Origin: an uncultured Chloroflexota bacterium
Lineage (GTDB): Bacteria; Chloroflexota; UBA4733
Direction of reading: 5' to 3'
NCBI GenBank assembly: GCA_937967325.1
Contig: CALBSQ010000325.1
Location: 1 to 64,000 of the forward strand
DNA: 64,000 bases
Shown here: positions 40,211 through 49,248 of the stretch, in pieces
How positions within the stretch are numbered: position 1 is the stretch's first letter
Layout: each line of letters begins with the position of its first letter
Program-made: the position numbers and the translations under genes
Notes under the pieces: model-generated
What the model was told of the DNA's origin: nothing
What the model saw: only the letters and a program-made list of their open reading frames with translations
Database searches by the model: none

Positions 40211-41749
40211 TCACAAACCCGATGCGGCAGTAGCCAGCCGCCACTGCAGCTTGAGCATGAGCACCGTACCTAACACGACCGTCTCAACGGATGCCGCGAC
40301 GGCGAAGGCGATAGGGATCGCCAGGACCCCTGCCGTACCGAGCAGCGCCGCGATGATCAGCGCGCGTCCGGCAAGCTGCGCGCTGTTGGTGAGCAAGGGG
40401 GTGCGCGTGTCGCGGAGCGCGATGAGCCCGCGCGTGAGCACTTCGGTCGCGACGTAGGCCGGCAGCGCAACCGCGTAGGGGACGAGAACGGCATAGGTAA
40501 GGGACCCGGCGCCCGCGCCGAACTTGCCGTGCTCGAACAGGAGATGGATCACCGGCCGGCCCAGGATGATCAAGCCGACGAGCGCCGGGATCGCCAGGAC
40601 CACGCCCGCACCCAATGCCTGTCCCAGGGTCCGGCGCATTCGACTCCATTCCAGCGCGGCGGCGTGGGCGGCCAGTCGGGGGAATGCCGACTGGCCGACT
40701 GCCTGGCCCAGTAGCGCCACGGGCAGCCCCACCATCATCCAGGCGTTCTGAATGGCGGCCAGCCCCGCGACTTCTCCCGCCTTAGACGCAAACGACGTAT
40801 CGACGATGAACCCCGCGTAGCCCACGCCAACGGCGAGGCCGTTGGGGATCAGGAGACGGACCAGCTCGCGCAGCCGGTTGTCGTGGGGATTCCAGGCTGG
40901 CCGGTAACGGAAATGGCGTCCCAAGAGGCCGGGCAGCAGGATGAGCACCTGGAGAAGCGCCCCGGCGACGACGCCCAGGGTCGGACCGTAGATACCCAGG
41001 CGTGGGTACGCTATCGCGGCGCCAATTCCGGCAAGGAGTCCGACGTTGTGGCTAGCCACGGACAGCGCCGTCAGCACGAACTGGCTGCGGCTGTTGAGCA
41101 CGGCGGTTGCCACACTGCCCACCGCGAGGATCAGCGGTTGGAGCAACATGAGACGCGTCAACGTCACCGTCAGTTGGCTTGTTCCTGCCGCGAAACCGGG
41201 GGCCAACAGGCCATGCACAAACGCGGGCGCCAGTACCTCACCGGCCAGCACCACCACGGCAAAGACGGCCAGCAGGCCGGTGAGCACGAGATTGGTGAGG
41301 CGCCACCCGGCATCCTCACCTTCCTCGCGCACGGCCGACAGCAATACTGGGATCATGGCGCTGGAGAGAGCGCCACCGGCGATGAGGCTGAACAGGGCGT
41401 CGGGCAGGCGGAAGGCCGCGTAATAGGCGTTGGCCTCCTGCCCCGCCCCGAACTGAGCGTTGAACAGGATCTGGCGCACGGCGCCCAATAGGGCCGAGAA
41501 GAAGAAGGATGCCATGAGGACGACGGTCGCCTCGGTGATGCTCAGCTCGCGGGTGAGCAACCCGGCGAGCCGGAGGCGCCGCGGCCGTGGCATCCCCTCG
41601 CGTCCGTGGGCGAGGCGCGCGGGCTCCAGCACGTCCGACGCCTGGGCCGCCCCCATCCAGGCGCCCTCAGCCAGGGCGGCGTACCCGCCCAGCACCAGGG
41701 GCGGCCCGTCCGCGCGCGCCCGCTCCAGGGAAGGGGTCCCGGCGACCAT
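40211..41749 (-). CDS. murJ: Lipid II flippase MurJ
   Basis: 512 residues from ATG 41749, chosen for AAGGAG seven bases upstream and because it gives the normal family length. Multiple membrane segments throughout. Family blocks: ITEATVVLMASFFFSALLGAVRQILFNAQFGAG (TM1), NAYYAAFRLPDALFSLIAGGALSSAMIPVLL (TM2) and GQAVGQSAFPRLAAHAA. Moves lipid-linked peptidoglycan precursor across the cytoplasmic membrane. The N-terminal ~60 residues before TM1 are polar and unusual, so a shorter start is possible. Confidence 0.93.
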   Translation of the reverse strand: MVAGTPSLERARADGPPLVLGGYAALAEGAWMGAAQASDVLEPARLAHGREGMPRPRRLRLAGLLTRELSITEATVVLMASFFFSALLGAVRQILFNAQFGAGQEANAYYAAFRLPDALFSLIAGGALSSAMIPVLLSAVREEGEDAGWRLTNLVLTGLLAVFAVVVLAGEVLAPAFVHGLLAPGFAAGTSQLTVTLTRLMLLQPLILAVGSVATAVLNSRSQFVLTALSVASHNVGLLAGIGAAIAYPRLGIYGPTLGVVAGALLQVLILLPGLLGRHFRYRPAWNPHDNRLRELVRLLIPNGLAVGVGYAGFIVDTSFASKAGEVAGLAAIQNAWMMVGLPVALLGQAVGQSAFPRLAAHAAALEWSRMRRTLGQALGAGVVLAIPALVGLIILGRPVIHLLFEHGKFGAGAGSLTYAVLVPYAVALPAYVATEVLTRGLIALRDTRTPLLTNSAQLAGRALIIAALLGTAGVLAIPIAFAVAASVETVVLGTVLMLKLQWRLATAASGL

Positions 41750-42168
41750 CAATCCGCTCCTTTGCCAGGGCATGCTAGCTTTCCCCAGTCTGGTGGCAAG
41801 CCGGTCCGGTTCCCGCCGCGAGCGCCGCTTCGCCGGGCGGCGCTGCCATCGTCGCCCGGCGTTGAGACGTATCCGTGCGGCTCGGCCACGGGATACTTGT
41901 CCATTGTGCGTCAATGTGGTGCTCAGCTTCCAGTCCATAATTTGCTCAACTCTTGCGAATTGCGAGGAAGAACGCCGCGGTCGATGGGAGGATGGGGTGA
42001 GTGCCCCAGGCGGTGGACAGGCCGTGTCTGCCCACCGGTGTACACTTGGGGGCGAGGCCGGGCGCCCCGGCGGGAGCGAGGGATACGAGCCGCCGGCCGG
42101 TTGGGCAGACGCTGGGGTCGCAAAGACGGCCTAGGGCGGGACGCTCCCGGCGGAACAAAGGATGAACT
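41750..42168. other. Intergenic gap between divergent genes, 419 bp
   Basis: Should hold promoters for murJ (minus) and the isochorismatase-like gene (plus). A hairpin AGCGCCGC / GCGGCGCT with 8-nt loop is at 41821-41844. AAAGGATG (42156-42163) serves the plus-strand gene. No gene or clear promoter otherwise. Confidence 0.5.
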
Positions 42169-43011
42169 ATGGCTATCACTGAGCAAGACCTCGGCGCCGA
42201 CGTCCGGCCGACCTCGGCGGCAACGCTGCGTTTGCCGGCGCGCTTCTATCGCCTGGGCACCGAGCTAGACCAGCCCTGCGTGGAAGCGGGTTTCCGTCAT
42301 GTGGATCGGACGCTCGACCTACCGCTAGGTCAGACCGCGCTTGTCCTCGTAGACGTCTGGAACATGCACTACGTTGCCAGCCACGTCCGGCGGGCCCATC
42401 AGATTACCGTCGACTATCTGGTCCCGGCCTTGCAGGCGGCGCGGCGCGGCGGTATGGTCGTGGTGCACGCGCCATCGCCACCGGTGGCCCGCCGCTATCC
42501 CCAATGGACGCGCTACGCCGACGAGAACGCCCATCATCCGCCCAGCGCACCGACGCCAGATTGGCCGCCGGCGGACTTCCGGGCGCGGCGTGGCGACTAT
42601 GGCGTGTTCGGCCGCTACCAGGAGCCGCACATCGAGGCCTGGAAGAAGCCGTACGAGAAGATGATGATCGCCGACGAGGTGGCGCCGCTGCCGGAGGAGT
42701 ACGTCATCGCAACCGGCAACCAGCTGCACCGGCTGCTACGTGATCGCGGCATCCTGCACCTCATCTACGCCGGCTTCGCCACCAACATGTGCGTGCCCGG
42801 CCGCGACTACGGCATGAAGGCGTTCCGCGACCGCGGCTACAACCTCGTGCTCCTGCGCGACTGCACCACCGCTATCGAGTTCCACGACACGGTCGGCGAG
42901 GGCCTGGTGACCGAGCTCTGGACGCGTGATCTGGAGTTGCAAGGATCGTGCTTTTCGACCACATCCGCGGTGTTCCGGGAGGCGTGTGCGGCGGCCGAAC
43001 CTCACCCCTGA
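42169..43011 (+). CDS. Isochorismatase-like cysteine hydrolase
   Basis: 280 residues. Catalytic residues of the family: Asp in TALVLVDVWNMHY near residue 64 and Cys in AGFATNMCVPGRDYGMKAF near residue 207, with a Lys candidate in IEAWKKPYEKMM. It hydrolyses an amide, ether or ester bond; in sugar clusters these often act as amidases or lactone-type hydrolases. The last residues (PHP) and the TGA stop are supplied by a copy of an intergenic repeat (42998-43034), so the C-terminus may have been altered by it. Confidence 0.88.
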   Translation: MAITEQDLGADVRPTSAATLRLPARFYRLGTELDQPCVEAGFRHVDRTLDLPLGQTALVLVDVWNMHYVASHVRRAHQITVDYLVPALQAARRGGMVVVHAPSPPVARRYPQWTRYADENAHHPPSAPTPDWPPADFRARRGDYGVFGRYQEPHIEAWKKPYEKMMIADEVAPLPEEYVIATGNQLHRLLRDRGILHLIYAGFATNMCVPGRDYGMKAFRDRGYNLVLLRDCTTAIEFHDTVGEGLVTELWTRDLELQGSCFSTTSAVFREACAAAEPHP

Positions 43012-43034
43012 CCCCTCTCCGGCGCGGAGAGGGG
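42998..43034. repeat. 37-bp repeat with hairpin, copy A
   Basis: AACCTCACCCCTGA followed by CCCCTCTCC, loop GGCGC, GGAGAGGGG. An inverted second copy is at 44247-44283, so the pair flanks the epimerase gene. The hairpin sits between convergent genes and could terminate both. Similar 'CCTCACCCCC...CCTCTCC' repeats are widespread between genes in some Chloroflexota. Confidence 0.75.
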
Positions 43035-43080
43035 AACTGCATCTCGTGGAGCCCGATTGCCACAGGGTAGTTCTGAGCGG

Positions 43081-44049
43081 TTAGGCCGTGAGCCGGGGGG
43101 CCTGGACCTGGCCCTGCTCGATGAGCCAGGCGACGGATTCGCGGATGCCCTCCAGCGAGCTGAAGCGAGGAGCATAGCTCAGGTATTGCTGCGCCTTGGC
43201 GATGCTGGCGCAGGGGCTGTGGGCGATGTGGCTCCACGTGGCTTCGGCGAGAACGTCGTCCACATCCCGGCGCCATTCCGCCCAGGGCAGATAGCGCAAG
43301 TTGGCCTCCTTGCCGAACCAGCCGGCGGCCGCGTCCGCGTACCCGCGCATGGTGATTGCCGCGGGTGAGGCCACGTGGAAGCTCTCCCCCACCGCCGCGG
43401 CGCGGTGATCGATGGCCCGCTGGAAGGCCTGGGCAACGTCGTCGGCGTGGACGTGGTGCAGGGTTGCCAGACCGAGGTCGGGCAGCTCCACCGGCTCGCC
43501 TGCCGCCAGCCGCGAGAACACGGCGGGGTCCCAATTCCCTTGCGGGTTGACCGGTGTCCAGCCGGGACCGACGATGTGGCCGGGGTGCAGCAAGGTGGCC
43601 GGGAAGCCGCGGCGTCGCGCCTCGTCCAGCAGATAGGCTTCGATGGCCGCTTTGCGCACCCCGTACTCGCCGAACGGGTGGCGTGGCTGACTCTCCGTGG
43701 TCGGCGCGACCTCGGTGTGCCCGTGTACCCACAGCGTGCCGCAGTGCAGGAAGTGCTGCACGTCGCCGCGCAGCGCCTCCACGAGGTGACGTGCGCTCTC
43801 CTCATGGAAACAGATCAGGTCGATCACCACATCGGGACGAAGCGCCAGCACGCGACCGCCGAAGCTGCCTGCCCGCTCCTCCGCCTCGCGGTCGATCGTC
43901 TCCTTCCGCACAAAGGACCAGGCGCCATCCGGCCGGTACGGCTCCCGCCGGCCGCGGCTGAGCGCCACTACCTCGTGGCCCGCCTGGACCAATCGAGGTA
44001 CCAGATAGGTGCCGATGTGGCCGGTGGCGCCAATGACGACGGTTCTCAT
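43081..44049 (-). CDS. NAD-dependent epimerase/dehydratase (extended SDR)
   Basis: 322 residues, ATG 44049 with GAGGAGAG upstream. Rossmann motif VVIGATGHIGTYLVPRLVQAGHEVVALSRG and the active-site pair in FGEYGVRKAAIEAYL (Tyr-x-x-x-Lys). Acts on a nucleotide sugar or sugar acid; the exact substrate is unknown. It is bracketed by inverted copies of a 37-bp repeat and lies between the isochorismatase-like and SDR genes of the sugar-acid cluster. Confidence 0.9.
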   Translation of the reverse strand: MRTVVIGATGHIGTYLVPRLVQAGHEVVALSRGRREPYRPDGAWSFVRKETIDREAEERAGSFGGRVLALRPDVVIDLICFHEESARHLVEALRGDVQHFLHCGTLWVHGHTEVAPTTESQPRHPFGEYGVRKAAIEAYLLDEARRRGFPATLLHPGHIVGPGWTPVNPQGNWDPAVFSRLAAGEPVELPDLGLATLHHVHADDVAQAFQRAIDHRAAAVGESFHVASPAAITMRGYADAAAGWFGKEANLRYLPWAEWRRDVDDVLAEATWSHIAHSPCASIAKAQQYLSYAPRFSSLEGIRESVAWLIEQGQVQAPRLTA

Positions 44050-44246
44050 TCGCTGTCTCTCCTCATTACTCCTTGGTCCATTCGGCAGATGCGTCAACAA
44101 CGGTAGCGATCCGAGGCCGTGCGCGTGACCGGGTGTTCGAGGAGCCTCGCTCAGAGCACCGGCTTCTGCCGCGACGCCGCCACGCGGTGCCAGCGCGGCC
44201 ATGGATCCGCTACCATTTTCGCGCCCATCCTTCCGTCCGCGTTCCT

Positions 44247-44283
44247 CCTCTCCGCGCCGGAGAGGGGGACAGGGGGTGAGGTT
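44247..44283. repeat. 37-bp repeat with hairpin, copy B (inverted)
   Basis: CCTCTCC, loop GCGCC, GGAGAGG, then GGGACAGGGGGTGAGGTT: the reverse complement of copy A with a few differences. Between the end of the SDR gene and the start of the epimerase gene. The remaining 44050-44246 shows nothing clear. Confidence 0.75.
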
Positions 44284-44310
44284 CCCCGGCGCGCGCAATC
44301 CGGCCCATGC

Positions 44311-45099
44311 TTACACCGATAGGCCGCCATCGATCATGAAGGTGGCGCCGGTAACGTAGGACGATTCGTCGCAGGCCAGGAACAGGATGCTGTAAGCGAT
44401 CTCGCGCGGCTCTGCCTGGCGCTTGAGCAGCGTGTGTGGCGCCCCTGCCGCGCGAATCTCCGCTTCGGCCTGCTCGAGGGAGATGCCCTTCGACTTGGCG
44501 CGCCGGCGGACATGGTACTGGGTCAAGGTCGGGCCGGGGCAGACGGCGTTGACGCGGATGTGCTGGTCGGCATGGTCGCAGGCCATGGAGCGAGTGAGCG
44601 CCAGGACAGCGTTCTTGGAGGCATCATACTGCGCCATCCCTTTGCGCCCGACAATGGCGTTGGCCGAGGAGACGTTGACGATGCTGCCGCCGCCGTTCTG
44701 GGCCATCGTCGGCACTGCGAACTTGGAACAGAAGGCTACCGCCAGTAGGTTCACACCGAGGATGAAGTCCCAGGAGTCCGATGTGGCCTCGGTGATCGGT
44801 CCCCAGACGCGTACGCCGGCCACGTTGGCCAGCACGTCCAGCCGCCCGAAGCGCTCTACGGTGGCACGTATGGCCCGCTCCGCTTCCTGCTCCCTGGTGA
44901 GATCGGCGTGGATGGCCAGCACTCGCTCGCCGTCGGGGTCGAGCGCACGCGCCGCTTGCGTCGCGGCGTCGGCGGCATTGTCCACGATGCCCACGCGGGC
45001 GCCCTCCTCCCAGAATATCCGTGCCGTGGCCTCGCCGATGCCGCCCCCGCCGCCGGTGACGATGGCGACCTTGCCCGCGAGACGCGTCCCGATCCTCAT
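44311..45099 (-). CDS. Short-chain dehydrogenase/reductase
   Basis: 262 residues with a complete classical active site: AIVTGGGGGIGEATARIF (cofactor turn), LDVLANVAG, Ser in IVNVSSANAIVG, and Tyr/Lys in MAQYDASKNAVLAL, closing FLACDESSYVTGATFMIDGG. Overlaps the upstream cupin stop by one base (TGATG). In the L-fuconate route an SDR oxidises 2-keto-3-deoxy-L-fuconate, so this is a candidate for that step given fucD at 47911; the assignment is inference. Confidence 0.9.
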   Translation of the reverse strand: MRIGTRLAGKVAIVTGGGGGIGEATARIFWEEGARVGIVDNAADAATQAARALDPDGERVLAIHADLTREQEAERAIRATVERFGRLDVLANVAGVRVWGPITEATSDSWDFILGVNLLAVAFCSKFAVPTMAQNGGGSIVNVSSANAIVGRKGMAQYDASKNAVLALTRSMACDHADQHIRVNAVCPGPTLTQYHVRRRAKSKGISLEQAEAEIRAAGAPHTLLKRQAEPREIAYSILFLACDESSYVTGATFMIDGGLSV

Positions 45100-45533
45100 C
45101 ACGCCCCTCGGCGGCGCGGGATATCCCCGGCCGGCACGACAACACAGTCGGGCATCGCTCGCAGTAGCGCTTCCGGTCCCGGCGGCGAATACACGGCCAG
45201 GATGCGCATCGGCTCCCAGCCCGTGTTGATGGTCTCGTGGAACACGTCCGGTGGGATATGCACCAACTCCCCCGCCGTCACCGTCCGCCGCATCGGGCGG
45301 CCCTCCTGGTCCTCCACCATCTGCTCGCCGGTGCCGGAGACGACGTAGAGCACCTCCTCCACACCCGGATGGTTGTGACGCGTGTGTCCCTTGCCCGGCT
45401 CCAAGATCACCAGGCCCGCCGTGATGCGCTGGGCGTTGGTGACGCGCGGCTCGCTGAGCCATTTGATCGATCCCCAGCCGAAGGACTGGGATTCCACGTC
45501 GTCGGGGGTTACAAAGCGTCGGTCCGCCGTCAT
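45099..45533 (-). CDS. Cupin-domain protein
   Basis: 144 residues, GGGAGAG before the ATG. Motif 1 HTRHNHPGVEEVLYVVSGTGE and motif 2 HIPPDVFHETINTGWEPMRI carry the usual His/Glu metal ligands. N-terminal VTPDDVESQSFGWGSIKWLSEPRVTNA is typical of cupins near sugar-acid genes. Translationally coupled to the SDR. Substrate unknown. Confidence 0.88.
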   Translation of the reverse strand: MTADRRFVTPDDVESQSFGWGSIKWLSEPRVTNAQRITAGLVILEPGKGHTRHNHPGVEEVLYVVSGTGEQMVEDQEGRPMRRTVTAGELVHIPPDVFHETINTGWEPMRILAVYSPPGPEALLRAMPDCVVVPAGDIPRRRGA

Positions 45534-45603
45534 GGTACGTCTCTCCCTTTCTCGCGCTTGCACATCATGGATCACGCGAACCGTCGGTGCAATGGAGCCA
45601 CGC

Positions 45604-46683
45604 TCAAGCGCCGGTCCGCGCCGCGATGGCCTCGCGGGTGAGGCGGTGCAATGGCGGCTCGCCGTGCCAGATCCGCGCGAAGTCATCGGCGATGAGGTCG
45701 GCGGTGCGCAGGTTGGCGTCGCGCGTGCGGCCGGCGATGTGGGGCGTGTGGACCACGTTGGGCAGGCCGCGCAGGGGATCGTCCACTGGCAGCGGCTCCA
45801 CGTCGTAGACGTCGAAGGCGCCGGCCAGCTCACCGGCCAGCAGCCGCTCGCGCAGGGCCGCCATATCCACGGCGTGCGCGCGAGTGGCGATCACGACCAG
45901 CGCCCCGCGGCGAAGGCGTCCGATGCGGGCGCTATCGAGCAGATGCCTGGCTGACGGCGTCGGCGGTACCAGCACGAAGACGACCTCGGACTCTCCGACC
46001 AGCTCGTCCATCTCCACGCGCTGTACGCCCCAACGCTCAGCCACGCCGTCGGGCAGGAAAGGGTCGTAGCCGCGGACCTGGCCCCGCAAGTCGGGACCGG
46101 TGGCGGCGTCGGCCCCGAGCGCAACGCACCAACGCGCGACCCGTCCACCGATCTGGCCAAGTCCGATCACGCCGATCTGCTTGGCGCCCAGCTCGCCGTT
46201 GACGAAGCCGTGGGCGTCGCAGAACTGGACGGCCTCGTACTGGAAGGACGGCGCGTGGCCCGCCAGATCCATGTGCCATTGGGGGACGCGACGGAGCGCG
46301 CACAGCGCCAGGGCAAGCGCCAGCTCCGCAACGCTCTGCCCCCAGGCGCGCGTGGTCTCGACCACCGGGATGCCCCGCGCCTCCAACTCGTCGAACGGCA
46401 AGCCGTGCCCTGTGTTGTCGGTGTTGGCCCCTACCGCCCGTAAGCGCGGCGCCGCTGCCAGGCTGTCGGCGCTGAAGCGACCGCCAAACCAGGCGATGCC
46501 GGTGGCGTCGGCGAGATCCGTTGCCTCGTGTAGTGGCTGTTCCCGCTCCAACGTGATTACGCGGAGCTCGCCCAAGGCTTGCAGCCGCTGGTGCAGCCGC
46601 TCCGGTACATAGGGCCAGCTCCGCTCCAGTCGCGGACTGCGTGCAAACAGCCACACCGGCGTTCCCTTATCCCCGTTGTCCAT
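45604..46683 (-). CDS. D-2-hydroxyacid dehydrogenase family protein
   Basis: 359 residues, ATG 46683 with GGAAGGAAG upstream. NAD-binding IGVIGLGQIGGRVARWCVALG near residue 165. The catalytic set appears as Arg in VVIATRAHAVD, Glu in AGAFDVYDVEPLPVDDPL and His in VVHTPHIAGRT. Reduces a 2-keto acid or oxidises a D-2-hydroxyacid. Two insertions (GHAPSFQYEAVQFCDAHG and DAATGPDLRGQVRG) lengthen it relative to the common size. Part of the minus-strand SDR/cupin operon, 70 bp upstream of the cupin. Confidence 0.9.
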   Translation of the reverse strand: MDNGDKGTPVWLFARSPRLERSWPYVPERLHQRLQALGELRVITLEREQPLHEATDLADATGIAWFGGRFSADSLAAAPRLRAVGANTDNTGHGLPFDELEARGIPVVETTRAWGQSVAELALALALCALRRVPQWHMDLAGHAPSFQYEAVQFCDAHGFVNGELGAKQIGVIGLGQIGGRVARWCVALGADAATGPDLRGQVRGYDPFLPDGVAERWGVQRVEMDELVGESEVVFVLVPPTPSARHLLDSARIGRLRRGALVVIATRAHAVDMAALRERLLAGELAGAFDVYDVEPLPVDDPLRGLPNVVHTPHIAGRTRDANLRTADLIADDFARIWHGEPPLHRLTREAIAARTGA

Positions 46684-46895
46684 CGACTTCCTTCCCCCGG
46701 CGGCCATGAATCGTTCGGCACTCCCAGAAGCAGGCATGGCGCCGAAGAGCGCGTTTGGAAATCGTGTGCTATTGTCATACGATTCCTGGCTGCGGTTCTT
46801 CTTTGCGACATCGTTATTGCACGAGAGCCGCTCGCCTCTCTTGCTACGTTCCTGGCTCCCCGGCTCTCTTGTGCTTCGATGGTATCATCGTGCCC

Positions 46896-47741
46896 GTGAG
46901 CGACTCCAACAAGCTGAACCACTACCTGGCTGCGTGGGAGCTTTCGGACCCGCAATTGCTCACGCAGACGATGACCAGTCACATCTACACCGTCACGCAC
47001 GGGTCCGAGACCTTCATCCTCAAACTGCTGTCCCCATCGGAGACGGAGGAGCAGCGTGGCGCACTGTCACTGCGCTATTTCGACGGCCACGGGGCGGTGC
47101 GCCTCCTGCGGTACGACGAAGGCGCACAGTTGATGGAATACGCCGCGGGTGACCAGCTCGTCACGCTGGTCGAGCGTGATGAGGATGAGCGCGCCACGCG
47201 CATCATCGCCCAGGTGATCTCGCAGGTGCACAGTGTTCCGCAGGGCGCTCCACACGACGGCTTGGTTCCACTGGATCGATGGTTTGGGGCGCTATTCGCC
47301 AAAGCGGCGGCGGATAGGCAGGCCGGCATCGAGTCTATCTACGTGCGGAGCGCCGCGCTCACCGAGCGGCTGCTCGCCGACCAGCGCGACATACGCGCGC
47401 TGCACGGTGATATCCAGCACTATAACATCCGGCAGTCGCCGCGCGGCTGGCTCGCCTTCGACCCGAAAGGCCTCGTGGGCGAGCGTACCTATGACTGCGC
47501 CAACACGCTCTGCAACCCGGTGATGCCCGAACTTGTCCACAACGAAACCCGCCTACTGACCAACGCGGCGATCCTGGCGGATATGCTCGCCCTCGACCCG
47601 TGGCGCGTGCTGGCGTTCACCTACGCGTACGCCTGCCTCAACGCCAGTTGGTGGCTGCAGCTCGGCGGGAGCGATATCGTTCGGTGGGCACTCAACGTCG
47701 CTGAGATCATCGAGCCGCACATCGAGCCGCTATTGCCTTGA
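46896..47741 (+). CDS. APH(6)-like small-molecule kinase
   Basis: 281 residues from a GTG at 46896 (GTG 46890 also possible; neither has a clear ribosome site). Kinase features of the aminoglycoside-6-phosphotransferase / hydroxyurea kinase group: IRALHGDIQHYNIRQS (catalytic His-Gly-Asp ... Asn, near residue 170) and GWLAFDPKGLVGERTYDCAN (metal Asp-Pro). A real resistance role is possible but many such genes phosphorylate other substrates; the sugar-acid context makes a sugar-like substrate equally likely. Divergent from the D-2-hydroxyacid dehydrogenase. Confidence 0.85.
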   Translation: MSDSNKLNHYLAAWELSDPQLLTQTMTSHIYTVTHGSETFILKLLSPSETEEQRGALSLRYFDGHGAVRLLRYDEGAQLMEYAAGDQLVTLVERDEDERATRIIAQVISQVHSVPQGAPHDGLVPLDRWFGALFAKAAADRQAGIESIYVRSAALTERLLADQRDIRALHGDIQHYNIRQSPRGWLAFDPKGLVGERTYDCANTLCNPVMPELVHNETRLLTNAAILADMLALDPWRVLAFTYAYACLNASWWLQLGGSDIVRWALNVAEIIEPHIEPLLP

Positions 47742-47910
47742 TGTGATAGTCGTCCGCGTGTATGGCCGCTCGTGGAGGCGTGGTGGCGCCAGACAGCGCA
47801 CCATCCGCCTGATAGAGGCCCAATCGAGGAAGAGGGTGGATCACGGGCTCATAACGAATCGGACCATTCCTGATCTGACGATCGCTGCCCAGCGAAGGGA
47901 ACACGAGCCC

Positions 47911-49215
47911 ATGCCGATCACGATCACTGACGTCGTCGCGCGCGACATCCGCTTCCCCACCTCACGCTCGCTAGATGGCTCCGACGCCATGAACCCGGCC
48001 CCAGACTACTCCGCCGCCTACGTTACCCTGCGCACCGACCGGCCCGGTCTGGAAGGGCACGGTCTCACCTTTACCATCGGGCGGGGGACGGAGGTGTGCG
48101 TGGCGGCGATCAACGCCCTGCGCTATCTGGTGTTGGGCAAGACGCTGGAGTCGTTTACCGCCGACATGGGCGACTTCTGGCGGATGATGGTGGGCGACAG
48201 CCAGCTCCGCTGGATCGGCCCAGAAAAGGGCGCGATGCACCTGGCGACCGCGGCGATCGGGAACGCGGTCTGGGATCTTTGGGCCAAGGCGGCCGGCAAG
48301 CCGGTTTGGAAGCTGCTGGCCGGCATGACGCCGGAAGAGGTCGTCGCCTGTATTGACTTCCGCTACATCACCGACGCGCTCACGCCCGACGAGGCGCTCG
48401 AGATCCTGCGCCGCAACGCGCCGACGAAGGTCATACGCGAGGCGGAGATGCGCCGTGACGGCTTTCCGGCGTACACCACCTCCGCCGGCTGGCTCGGCTA
48501 CAGCGATGAGAAGCTGCGCCAGCTCTGCCGCGCGGCGCTCGCGGCGGGCTGGACCCACTTCAAGCTCAAGGTCGGGGCGAGCCTGGCGGACGACATGAGA
48601 CGAGCGACCATCATTCGCGAGGAGATCGGCCCTGACCGCAAGCTGATGATGGATGCCAACCAGGTCTGGGCTGTCGGTGAGGCGATCGCCCACATGCGGG
48701 AACTGGCACGCTTCGACCCCTGGTGGATCGAGGAGCCGACCAGCCCCGACGACGTCCTTGGCCACGCCGCCATTGCGCGGGCCGTGTCCCCGATCGGCGT
48801 CGCCACCGGCGAGCACTGCCAGAACCGTGTGATGTTCAAACAGTTCTTCCAGGCCCAGGCGATCCAGTTCTGCCAGCTCGATAGCTGCCGCCTCGGCGGG
48901 GTCAACGAGGTGCTGGCCGTGCTGCTCCTGGCCGCCAAGTTCGGCATCCCCGTCTGCCCGCACGCCGGCGGCGTCGGCCTCTGCGAGTACGTCCAGCACC
49001 TCTCCATCTTCGACTACATCGCCGTCGGAGCGTCGCTGGAGAACCGCGTCCTAGAGTACGTGGACCACCTGCACGAGCACTTTGTCGATCCGGTGGTCAT
49101 GCGCGGCGGCCGCTATTTGCCGCCGACGAAACCAGGTTACAGCATCGAGATGCGGCCGGAATCGCTGGACGAGTTCGAGTTTCCATTCGGTACCGCATGG
49201 AGGAGCCGCGCCTGA
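47911..49215 (+). CDS. fucD: L-fuconate dehydratase
   Basis: 434 residues, ATG 47911. Enolase superfamily, fuconate-dehydratase group, and very well conserved: IRFPTSRSLDGSDAMNPAPD at the front, GLTFTIGRGTEVCV, HFKLKVGASLADD (Lys-x-Lys), LMMDANQVWAVGEAI (Asp), WWIEEPTSPDDVLG (Glu), IGVATGEHCQNRVMFKQ (Glu), PVCPHAGGVGLCEYVQHLSIFDY (His). Converts L-fuconate to 2-keto-3-deoxy-L-fuconate with Mg2+. It anchors the interpretation of 42169-49215 as a deoxy-sugar or sugar-acid catabolic cluster. Confidence 0.93.
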   Translation: MPITITDVVARDIRFPTSRSLDGSDAMNPAPDYSAAYVTLRTDRPGLEGHGLTFTIGRGTEVCVAAINALRYLVLGKTLESFTADMGDFWRMMVGDSQLRWIGPEKGAMHLATAAIGNAVWDLWAKAAGKPVWKLLAGMTPEEVVACIDFRYITDALTPDEALEILRRNAPTKVIREAEMRRDGFPAYTTSAGWLGYSDEKLRQLCRAALAAGWTHFKLKVGASLADDMRRATIIREEIGPDRKLMMDANQVWAVGEAIAHMRELARFDPWWIEEPTSPDDVLGHAAIARAVSPIGVATGEHCQNRVMFKQFFQAQAIQFCQLDSCRLGGVNEVLAVLLLAAKFGIPVCPHAGGVGLCEYVQHLSIFDYIAVGASLENRVLEYVDHLHEHFVDPVVMRGGRYLPPTKPGYSIEMRPESLDEFEFPFGTAWRSRA

Positions 49216-49248
49216 CGTCCGGGCAACGCGCGACCTCCGTCATTCGTC

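Noticed and set aside
42090..42150. GEMM (c-di-GMP-I) riboswitch, from GGGTCGCAAAGACGGCCTAGG upstream of the isochorismatase-like gene
   Set aside because: The P3-like stretch is suggestive, but I find no GGCAAACC/GNRA half that the fold requires.
46896..47741. Calling the APH(6)-like gene an antibiotic-resistance determinant
   Set aside because: Motifs show the fold, not the substrate; the surrounding genes are sugar-acid metabolism and no mobile element flanks it.
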